64,000 nt of DNA, taken from an uncultured Alphaproteobacteria bacterium. GTDB taxonomy: Bacteria; Pseudomonadota; Alphaproteobacteria; RF32; CAG-239. Below the pieces are notes generated by a model. The model was given only the letters and a program-made list of their open reading frames with translations, was not told the origin of the DNA and did no database searches. The number at the start of each line of letters is the position of its first letter. The first letter of the stretch is position 1. The stretch covers positions 1-64,000 of the forward strand of contig CALXPT010000007.1 in assembly GCA_944390355.1 (NCBI GenBank), in the 5' to 3' direction. The position numbers and the translations under genes are program-made. Below are positions 56,459 to 64,000 of this stretch, piece after piece.

Positions 56459-57595
56459 TTATCCTTTTAAGCTATATTTATTCACAAACATTTCTCTAAA
56501 AATTTCCTCAAGCACATTTACAACTATAGAATTACCTATAAGTTTATTCATTTTTCTATAGCTATATCCTAATTTTAACGTTTTTTCATAATCTTTTTCA
56601 GAAAAGCCCATTAGTAGAAAAGCTTCTCTAATTGTAGGTCGTCGATATGAAACCCCTTTTTCGCCAGTATAAGGAAACAGAGCTGCACAATGTGTTCTAT
56701 CCATATTACAAGTTATTGTTCTTACTATCGTATGCTCATCTAAACTTCGTCCATTTATTTTCCACATTTGTTCCCTGGATGGAGTTTTGTTCAATTGAGC
56801 TGTATCCGCTTCAGCTTTCAATACCGGATTAGAGTAATCATTTCTGAAAAACTCTTTAAATTTATATATTCTCTCTTTTTTCTTGATTTTAGAATTAAGA
56901 TTTAGTTTACTTCCTAAGTGACTAACTATAAAAGCCCTTTCTCGGTCTTGAGGTACACCAAAATCAAGTGCATTTAAAATCATACAATCATCATTATAAT
57001 AGCCAATAGATGATAGAAATTCAAGCCATTCATCCAAGTCTTTTTTATTAGAAGCTGCTTGAATAGTTTTTACATTTTCTAATAAAAGATACTCTGGTAA
57101 TCTTTTTTGCTGTTTAAGACCATTCAAAATTCGTTCAATCTGCCACAACAACCCAGATCTTGTACCAGATCCTTTTTTCATTCCTTGACATAATCCGCCT
57201 GTTGACAGATCTTGACAAGGAAAGCTGTAAACAAGTAAATCAATGTTTGGTAAATCCTGAGCTTGAATATCTAAAATTGATCCATAATTATTACATTTTT
57301 TATTTGCAATATATAGTTTTTTTAATTCTTCATCATTCAATCTGCTTATGTCATAAGGTCTGACAGAATCCATACTAAATGTATATTTAGAAAGGTAAGA
57401 AAGTAAATCTTCTCTATCCTTAGGTGCTTTTACTTGCTTTGTCGTACAATGAATCTCTGAATAACACTCTATTGCATCAATAAACCAATCACTTATGCCT
57501 ACAATTTCATAGTCAATACCTAAACGCTTTAGAGCACTTGCTTGCGCTCCAATACCAGCAAATGCCTCAAAAACTCGAAGCTTACTTTTTTGCAT
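56459..57595 (-). CDS. DNA (cytosine-5-)-methyltransferase
   Basis: The 378-residue protein has the full C5-MTase set: motif I VFEAFAGIGAQASALKRLG, motif IV SFPCQDLS with Cys at about 127, motif VI LLENV at about 172-175, motif VIII FGVPQDRERAFI, and motif IX/X KLIGNSIVVNVLEE. All catalytic residues are kept, unlike the other C5 homologue at 40 kb. It is the first gene of the six-gene operon and would modify the cognate sites to protect the host. Confidence 0.95.
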   Translation of the reverse strand: MQKSKLRVFEAFAGIGAQASALKRLGIDYEIVGISDWFIDAIECYSEIHCTTKQVKAPKDREDLLSYLSKYTFSMDSVRPYDISRLNDEELKKLYIANKKCNNYGSILDIQAQDLPNIDLLVYSFPCQDLSTGGLCQGMKKGSGTRSGLLWQIERILNGLKQQKRLPEYLLLENVKTIQAASNKKDLDEWLEFLSSIGYYNDDCMILNALDFGVPQDRERAFIVSHLGSKLNLNSKIKKKERIYKFKEFFRNDYSNPVLKAEADTAQLNKTPSREQMWKINGRSLDEHTIVRTITCNMDRTHCAALFPYTGEKGVSYRRPTIREAFLLMGFSEKDYEKTLKLGYSYRKMNKLIGNSIVVNVLEEIFREMFVNKYSLKG

Positions 57596-57827
57596 TTTTA
57601 TGGTCCTCTCTACTTATATTAAACATCATACTATATCAAAATAACTAAAAAACAACTAATTATAAAAAAATTAAGATGTTTTTTACTGTTTGCGTATGTA
57701 TACTCATTGTCATATATAAAAACAACCTGTAATAATTAGTCAATATTTTGCGACCAAAGAGGAAATATCACCAAAATCTCAAAAAAATACAATTCTATAT
57801 AATATAACTTATATAGGACCTAAAAAT

Positions 57828-58178
57828 ATGTATAACCCGATAACAGAAACCATAAATACGCGGGAGGCTGTTTTGTTTTCCTGCGGTGGTGTGAATGAAG
57901 TTGCTAGACAGTTCGCCGAGATGCTTCAATATTGTAAAAGAAAGAATTTGCACGTTGTTGACATCTTTTTTGAAACTTCCGGCATAAAATCTTATGAAAA
58001 AGACTGTATGAACAAGCTTCTTGACTACCTTAAACGCAATAAAACCAAACAATCGGTGGTATTTTATTCAAGAAAAACTTATCTCAAATACGTAGATATC
58101 AGTAAATTACTGCCTTTTATGCAATCCGGACAAATTGAACTCCGATTTGCTAAAGATAATGTTATCATAGGTCATTAA
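57828..58178 (+). CDS. Small protein with resolvase-like fold pattern
   Basis: This 116-residue protein is not firmly recognised. The order of strand, helix (ARQFAEMLQYCKRKNLHVV), strand with FFETSG and helix (CMNKLLDYLKRNKTKQ), then VVFYSRKTYL, recalls the N-terminal domain of serine recombinases, but the catalytic serine context and Arg residues are not convincing. It may be a recombination accessory or excision-control protein. It is divergent from the operon and convergent with the integrase (17-bp gap). Confidence 0.5.
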   Translation: MYNPITETINTREAVLFSCGGVNEVARQFAEMLQYCKRKNLHVVDIFFETSGIKSYEKDCMNKLLDYLKRNKTKQSVVFYSRKTYLKYVDISKLLPFMQSGQIELRFAKDNVIIGH

Positions 58179-58194
58179 GATGAAAAAAAGTTCT

Positions 58195-59709
58195 TTACTT
58201 CGCTTTTTTCATAATCTCTTTCCATTTTGCAAAGTGACCGGACAGGAAATTGTAGTTAAATTTTGACATCTCTGTCTTTATCTGATGCAAAGTATGGTTA
58301 GAATATGATTGTTCCATGGTCGTTTTACCTTCCCAACCGATAATATCATTGATAAAAGTTGCAATAATACCGGCATTTTGCATAGCTATACTGGCATTTT
58401 TCCGGAAAGAGTGAAAATCATAGCTGTCTTTAGTGCCTGATTTTACGCCGATTTTCTGCAAAAAGTTAAGAACCATCCGCACCGTGTATCTACTGTTATA
58501 TGTTCCGCTTTTGGTTTGACACTTCGGAAAGATAAAATCCGTTCCTTTAGCATTAAGTGCTGTTTGACGACGCTTAACATAATCCACAAAGCCTAAATCC
58601 AAAAGTTGCGGATGTATCGGTACAATTCGTTCGGAAGCCTCATTTTTCAAGTGCTTAATCGGATGGTTTTCAATAAACTGAATGCACCAGATACCATCTT
58701 TTTCAAATACATCATCATATTGTAACGTAATCGCACTGTTGGCTCTTGCACCGGTAAACAAAGCAATCATGCATACCCAAAAAGCATCCGGATGTTCTTT
58801 AAAATAAGTGTGTTTCGGATTAAACATCTCAAGCAACTGCTCATTACTATATGGTTGATGCGGTTTTTTCTCCGATTTTTTGGTTTTCTCAATGTTTGGA
58901 AGGTTGTTAATCACGCTGATTTTATAAAAATCCGAATCGATATTGCTTCCGCAAGTCGCTAACTCTTTAATATAACGAAGTTGTTTTCTTTTATAATCAC
59001 CTTTGGCATCAGCCTGATCAACCACAACTTTGGAAATTGCACTGACTGTGTCGGCATTGTGAAACTTTGCATAATCATCATCAAGCGATATGCCGACAGC
59101 TTGCAAAAGCTTGGTAATGGTATTTTTCTTCCGCCGTTTTTCATCATCACAGTTGTTGGCCTTCAACAGCATCATGTCCAAAACTTCTGAAATTTTACGC
59201 GATGGAATCGATGTAGGCTTTGAAGATGTCGGTTGATTAGCTAAAAATGCCTCAATCATCGGGCGCATCTCAACAAATTGCTTTATTAACAACCGGTCTT
59301 CTTGGCTTAAATTCATCTGATTGGATTGCATAGCTATACTTCCCAACAGATTTAATTTTTCAATATTTTCACGCTTGTTTCGTTTGGATAACCTTTTTTG
59401 CATTTGAAACCGTGACAACATACCGACATTACCAGTACCCACACCTTGCCCGGAGGTCTGTTCAAAAATTAAGTCATTGAAAAGGCGACGTAATTCATCA
59501 AAAGGCCAATTTTTATCTGTTGTCATTGCGCGTAATTTCTCTCTTGCTTCAAAAAAATTGTCTGTGTGTAACGATATACGCTTATATCGGCGTTTGCCAC
59601 CCACACGTTCGAGTTCGACTCTATAATAAAAAATATTATTGCGCAACCACAAATGGGGTAGTTTTGCATCACAGTTTGCATCACACTTTTCAAACATTTC
59701 AGCCTCCAT
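58195..59709 (-). CDS. Tyrosine-type site-specific integrase
   Basis: The 504-residue phage-type integrase catalyses element excision and integration at tRNA-Gly. The N-terminal arm-binding region reads PHLWLRNNIFYYRVELERVGG; a core-binding domain lies in the middle. The C-terminal catalytic domain has Arg I in TGARANSAITLQYDD, HxxR as DFHSFRKNASIAMQNAG, and the nucleophile region GKTTMEQSYSNHTL with Tyr. Its stop faces the 116-aa gene; its start lies about 90 bp from the right att repeat. Confidence 0.95.
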   Translation of the reverse strand: MEAEMFEKCDANCDAKLPHLWLRNNIFYYRVELERVGGKRRYKRISLHTDNFFEAREKLRAMTTDKNWPFDELRRLFNDLIFEQTSGQGVGTGNVGMLSRFQMQKRLSKRNKRENIEKLNLLGSIAMQSNQMNLSQEDRLLIKQFVEMRPMIEAFLANQPTSSKPTSIPSRKISEVLDMMLLKANNCDDEKRRKKNTITKLLQAVGISLDDDYAKFHNADTVSAISKVVVDQADAKGDYKRKQLRYIKELATCGSNIDSDFYKISVINNLPNIEKTKKSEKKPHQPYSNEQLLEMFNPKHTYFKEHPDAFWVCMIALFTGARANSAITLQYDDVFEKDGIWCIQFIENHPIKHLKNEASERIVPIHPQLLDLGFVDYVKRRQTALNAKGTDFIFPKCQTKSGTYNSRYTVRMVLNFLQKIGVKSGTKDSYDFHSFRKNASIAMQNAGIIATFINDIIGWEGKTTMEQSYSNHTLHQIKTEMSKFNYNFLSGHFAKWKEIMKKAK

Positions 59710-59799
59710 ACGTTATTTTGACGATGGTTTAAGTGTAAATGCTTGATTTGTAATGCTTTTGATTTTTTGGAGCGGACTAAATTTTTCAGTCTTTAAAAG

Positions 59800-59851
59800 C
59801 AAAAAAAGCCTTGCTAAAGCAAGACTAATGAAATGGAGCGGGCAATGGGAT
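59800..59851. repeat. Right attachment-site copy (52-bp direct repeat)
   Basis: Identical to 37646-37697. It lies at the 3' end of the intact tRNA-Gly gene and covers its acceptor and T-stem 3' strands, CCA and terminator. Confidence 0.9.
59807..59833 (-). terminator. Terminator of tRNA-Gly
   Basis: On the minus strand, AGTCTTGCTTTAGCAAGGCT forms a stem (CTTGC/GCAAG plus flanks) followed by TTTTTTT. It is carried within the att repeat. Confidence 0.75.
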
Positions 59852-59908
59852 TCGGACCCACGACATCAACCTTGGCAAGGTTGCGCTCTACCCCTGAGCT
59901 ATACCCGC
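59834..59908 (-). tRNA. tRNA-Gly (anticodon GCC)
   Basis: This 75-nt gene folds as a cloverleaf: acceptor GCGGGTA / TGCCCGC, discriminator T and encoded CCA, D arm GCTC-AGGGGTA-GAGC, anticodon arm CAACC-TTGCCAA-GGTTG with GCC, and T arm GTGGG-TCCGAAT-CCCAT. The T loop reads T-C-C rather than the usual T-T-C, so position 55 is C. It is the integration target of the 22-kb element and remains complete after insertion. Confidence 0.95.
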
Positions 59909-59987
59909 ATTAAGTAGAACAGAAAGATATATATCATATAAAAAAATAAATGCAAGCAAAAAAATCAAAATATTTTATTTTTTTATA

Positions 59988-60022
59988 AAAAAAGAAAAGA
60001 CCTGTGTAAAACAGGCCTTTTC
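59988..60022 (-). terminator. Rho-independent terminator after groEL
   Basis: On the minus strand, GGCCTGT-tttac-ACAGGTC is followed by TTTTCTTTTTTT. Confidence 0.7.
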
Positions 60023-60041
60023 GTAAAACAAAAACGGATGA

Positions 60042-61694
<1,653 letters not shown>

Positions 61695-61730
61695 TTACAA
61701 TCCTTAACTAAAAAAAACAAAAGTGAAAAA

Positions 61731-62021
61731 CTAGTCCCCGATAACGGCCAAGATATCAGATTCTTTAACAATCAATCTGTCTTCACCGTTAACCTTAACT
61801 TCAGTACCTGACCATTTGGCAAACAAAACCTTATCGCCGACTTTAACGCTCATCGGAATAATTTTTCCGTCTTCTGCGCGAAAACCGTTTCCGACAGCCT
61901 CAATAATACCCTCACTGGGTTTTTCTTTAGCCGTATCGGGAATAATAATTCCGCCGGCAGTTTTTGTATCAGCCTCAATACGTTTAATAAGTACACGGTC
62001 ATGTAATGGTTTAATATTCAT
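61731..62021 (-). CDS. groS: Co-chaperonin GroES
   Basis: The 96-residue lid of the chaperonin has [15 protein letters not shown], then the mobile loop [37 protein letters not shown] and ESDILAVI. The start at 62021 (ATG) is preferred over the TTG at 62030 because AAGGAG lies 9 nt upstream. It is first in the groESL operon. Confidence 0.97.
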   Translation of the reverse strand: MNIKPLHDRVLIKRIEADTKTAGGIIIPDTAKEKPSEGIIEAVGNGFRAEDGKIIPMSVKVGDKVLFAKWSGTEVKVNGEDRLIVKESDILAVIGD

Positions 62022-62068
62022 TGTCTCCAACTCCTTAAAGTGATTTTAATATTTCCATCTAAGAGCAT

Positions 62069-62097
62069 ACTTAGGTAACTTGAAAAGCAAAATCAAG
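62069..62097 (-). promoter_or_regulatory. Candidate RpoH heat-shock promoter of groESL
   Basis: On the minus strand, CTTG (62097-62094), 18 bp, CCTAAGT (62075-62069) matches the alphaproteobacterial RpoH pattern CTTG-N17/18-CYTATNT in six of seven -10 positions. No CIRCE inverted repeat is seen. Confidence 0.45.
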
Positions 62098-62116
62098 AGC
62101 TGAAGCAAAAAAAACA

Positions 62117-62153
62117 CAAAAAAAATCCGCCGATAAAAACATCAGCGGATAAT
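62117..62153 (-). terminator. Rho-independent terminator of the ion-channel gene
   Basis: On the minus strand, ATCCGCtGAT / ATCgGCGGAT surrounds a GTTTTT loop and is followed by a T run. Confidence 0.8.
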
Positions 62154-62160
62154 AAGGAGC

Positions 62161-62913
62161 TTAAAACTTAATTTTCGGGAAAACGCCGGTTGACTTGCGA
62201 ATAACTTCTGCCACGGCACTGATAACAAAACTGAGCACCATAAGAAAAGAGATAAACAGAAACCCGACAAAGAAGAACCAAGCTGAAGGATAAAGCACCA
62301 TGACCGGCTGCACGATTCCCTCTGCCCAACCATCCAAAGTAAAGACTTGAAGCAATGTAAACAAAGCTCTACCCAAAGAAGAAAATTCCTCAAAATGAGC
62401 TCCGTAAAGACTAACCGCCACGATGGCAAAAACATAAAAAAACACGGCAAAAATCAATAGCATGGCAGCAAAACTCGGCAACAACCCAACAAATATGCTT
62501 AAAATTTGTTTCAAACGAGAAAAACGGTTAATATAGCGCAGTAAAAGGAACAAACGAAAAGTTCTGAAAACAATAAAGAAACTTGAAAGAGAAACGGAAG
62601 AAAGCACCACAATCACCAAATCAAACACATTCCAACCGGACTTGAAAAAACTTTTGCCGAAGGCGTAAATCTTCATCAACATTTCAACAATAAAAATCGC
62701 CATACACAATCTGTCAAGCAAGAACAACAGATTAGAATAAACATCCAACGATTCGCTGGTTAACAAACCTAAGATAACGGCATTAAACAAAATGAGCGAC
62801 ATAATAAAGCGATCAAAATAGACGCCGCCAACCAGTTTTTTTAGTTTACGTTTATCCTGATAGGTAATTTTTTTCAACATATCCAAGCATTTCATAACGA
62901 AAATCCTCATCAA
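62161..62913 (-). CDS. One-domain voltage-gated cation channel homologue
   Basis: The 250-residue membrane protein of the ion_trans family has six hydrophobic helices: S1-S3 (about 32-105), S4 with Arg residues in FRTFRLFLLLRYINRFSRLKQ (about 108-135), S5, a pore loop and S6. The selectivity-filter region TLDGWAEGI resembles the TLESWA filter of bacterial sodium channels. It is therefore probably a prokaryotic Nav/Cav-like tetramer subunit; ion selectivity cannot be told. It overlaps the prepilin peptidase stop by ATGA. Confidence 0.85.
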   Translation of the reverse strand: MMRIFVMKCLDMLKKITYQDKRKLKKLVGGVYFDRFIMSLILFNAVILGLLTSESLDVYSNLLFLLDRLCMAIFIVEMLMKIYAFGKSFFKSGWNVFDLVIVVLSSVSLSSFFIVFRTFRLFLLLRYINRFSRLKQILSIFVGLLPSFAAMLLIFAVFFYVFAIVAVSLYGAHFEEFSSLGRALFTLLQVFTLDGWAEGIVQPVMVLYPSAWFFFVGFLFISFLMVLSFVISAVAEVIRKSTGVFPKIKF

Positions 62914-63575
62914 AATAACAACATCACGATTGCCGCGGCGGCAAGAGCCGGTCCATAAGCTCCAAACTTGTTTTTAGATATTAAAGCATAAATCAAGAAC
63001 AAGACACAAGACAAAATAATCACATAGAGCAAATCGGAGACGCCGCACCAAGCCCCGATGACCGCCAAAAACTTAACATCCCCTCCGCCGAGGGCATCGG
63101 GCTTTTTCAAAGCAAAAGGCAAACTGGCCGCGAGCGGCAAAAAATAGCCGACCAAAGCTCCGAAAAAACTTTCTTCGGGCATCAAGACATGAGTAGAAAC
63201 GGCAAACCCGAACCCCAAAATCAAAAGCGGAAAAGTAATAACATCGGGCAAAACCTTATAGCGGCAATCGACCTCAGCCAAAAGCAAAGACAAAAGAATA
63301 AAAGCCAAATACCATCCCATATGCTGAGAACCGGATTGCCATAAGGCCAAATCGACCAAACCGCAAGCCGCAAGAGCATACAAGACGCCGCGCCAACGAT
63401 ATTTGCGCCGAAGAACGACAAATTTTTCACAAGCAGAAGGATTTTTAAGTTTTTTGCGCGGATAAAACAAATAGAGAACCGACGCCGCGGGCGAAGCGGG
63501 CATAAACTTAGCAAACCGTCTGGCCCAATGCGGAATAAAAAAACCCAAAACCAATGCAATTAAAGCAAAAACCAT
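62910..63575 (-). CDS. A24-family prepilin peptidase-like protein
   Basis: This 221-residue polytopic membrane aspartic protease belongs to the type IV prepilin peptidase family. The two catalytic aspartates are visible in LLAEVDCRYKVLPDVIT and the GGGDVKFLAVIG signature. The N-terminal cysteine-containing methylase domain of PilD is missing, so it resembles the short TadV/CpaA type. No pilus genes are in the window. It is co-transcribed with the channel gene. Confidence 0.85.
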   Translation of the reverse strand: MVFALIALVLGFFIPHWARRFAKFMPASPAASVLYLFYPRKKLKNPSACEKFVVLRRKYRWRGVLYALAACGLVDLALWQSGSQHMGWYLAFILLSLLLAEVDCRYKVLPDVITFPLLILGFGFAVSTHVLMPEESFFGALVGYFLPLAASLPFALKKPDALGGGDVKFLAVIGAWCGVSDLLYVIILSCVLFLIYALISKNKFGAYGPALAAAAIVMLLF

Positions 63576-63787
63576 AATACCCTCACTGAAAAGCGAGACA
63601 AGAATAACACTAAAGGCTTAAACAAATGCTAATTTAGCGAGAAAAATTTTAGCCTACATTGTAGAAGGTGAGGATGGCGAAGACCTGCTAAAGGAGTGTT
63701 GTTCAGTCCCCATTGGGTAGAGTTATTATTTTCCTGCCCAAATGTTCGAGTCTGATTTTCACTTTCCAACCCATAACTTCAGATAGA

Positions 63788-63979
63788 TTATAGATAGATG
63801 AAAAACCACAAAAGCAATAAAATTATTGCAATAACTAAAATACAACAATGTATAAAAATACGCTTCCAAGACAGATTTTTATTAAAATCTAAAATCAATT
63901 TTATAGTTGGTATAGCCAATAAAACAAAATACACGCCAAGCAATATGAGTTTTAGCTGCAACAAAATTTGCTTATCCAT
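63788..63979 (-). CDS. Small membrane protein at the window edge
   Basis: About 63 residues from an ATG at 63979, with two hydrophobic helices (about 5-25 and 38-60) and a basic connecting loop (NKNLSWKR). It is not recognised. The reading frame remains open to base 63997, so a longer N-terminus or a start outside the window cannot be excluded. The 210 bp between it and the prepilin peptidase hold no recognisable gene. Confidence 0.5.
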   Translation of the reverse strand: MDKQILLQLKLILLGVYFVLLAIPTIKLILDFNKNLSWKRIFIHCCILVIAIILLLLWFFIYL

Positions 63980-64000
63980 AAATTCAGAATACATCAAATA

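Larger units (their letters stand above)
37646..59851. mobile_element. Integrative element in tRNA-Gly, about 22 kb
   Basis: It is bounded by two identical 52-bp repeats derived from the tRNA-Gly 3' end, with a tyrosine integrase ending about 90 bp inside the right repeat. It contains iterons, two divergent methyltransferase genes, a possible HUH protein, Fic, a large unknown gene pair and a six-gene restriction-like operon. Cargo genes use AT-rich codons (ATA, AGA, AAT) much more than the core genes, a sign of transfer. No conjugation genes, capsid genes or terminase are seen, so it is an integrative mobilisable or plasmid-like island rather than a prophage or self-transmissible ICE. Confidence 0.9.

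Noticed and set aside
37646-59851. Complete prophage or ICE
   Set aside because: No capsid, portal, terminase, tail, relaxase with type IV coupling protein or type IV secretion genes were found.
62040-62120. CIRCE/HrcA site upstream of groES
   Set aside because: TTAGCACTC and its complement are absent; an RpoH-type promoter is the better reading.
63640-63780. Possible tRNA or structured RNA
   Set aside because: A TTCGAGT resembling a T loop is present, but flanking bases do not pair and no anticodon arm is found.

Overview
The window is chromosomal DNA from a moderately AT-rich alphaproteobacterium. The evidence is a DUF1150 gene, the run miaB-phoH-ybeY-lnt-XRE regulator-trmB, lnt/tolB/AsmA outer-membrane genes, and a groESL promoter that fits the alphaproteobacterial RpoH pattern. 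It resembles uncultured host-associated or gut alphaproteobacteria, but that placement is inference. Genes are densely packed, with many 4-20 bp overlaps.

Layout. 1-7.3 kb: the 3' part of mutY, tspO, a YdcH-like gene, a secreted Cys-rich protein, galU and a very long AsmA-family gene. 7.4-12.7 kb: a nucleoside-salvage operon (cdd, purine nucleoside phosphorylase, deoC, deoA, deoB) ending in a YfiH/LACC1-family gene. 12.7-16.9 kb: DjlA-like co-chaperone, a peptidoglycan amidase, ruvX and tolB. 16.9-18.6 kb: a membrane-protein gene broken by three homopolymer frameshifts, then a non-coding mosaic of repeats and hairpins. 18.6-27.3 kb: GNAT, lepA, a cold-shock-like gene, DUF1150, an orphan histidine kinase, infA, and a minus-strand operon (TerB-like, unknown, yggT, DUF167, folD, DedA/YqaA-like). 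27.5-37.6 kb: miaB-phoH-ybeY-lnt, an XRE regulator, trmB, an EEP-fold protein, yrbL-like, OmpH-like, an M16 homologue without the zinc motif, and DUF805.

37.65-59.85 kb is an integrated mobile element of about 22 kb. It is bounded by 52-bp identical direct repeats made of the 3' end of a tRNA-Gly(GCC) gene plus that gene's terminator, with a tyrosine integrase next to the intact tRNA. Its left arm carries three iterons at exact 22-bp spacing plus a DnaA box. Next come a consensus promoter with a leader holding a two-codon minigene and a hairpin, and two coupled genes for divergent methyltransferases (an MT-A70 homologue without DPPW and a C5-type homologue without ENV). The cargo is more AT-rich: a possible HUH replication protein beside a large inverted repeat, a class II Fic protein, a coupled pair of unrecognised proteins (230 and 953 aa), and a tight six-gene operon. 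That operon encodes a C5 methyltransferase, a possible degenerate nuclease, a MORC/MutL-type GHKL ATPase, a Z1 ATPase, a PD-(D/E)XK protein and an AIPR protein. It matches a restriction-like system that has been predicted from gene neighbourhoods; the 230/953-aa pair is the best candidate here for something undescribed.

59.8-64 kb returns to core genome: tRNA-Gly, groEL, groES, a one-domain voltage-gated-channel homologue, a prepilin peptidase and a small membrane protein at the edge. All calls come from reading the sequence; no database search was run.
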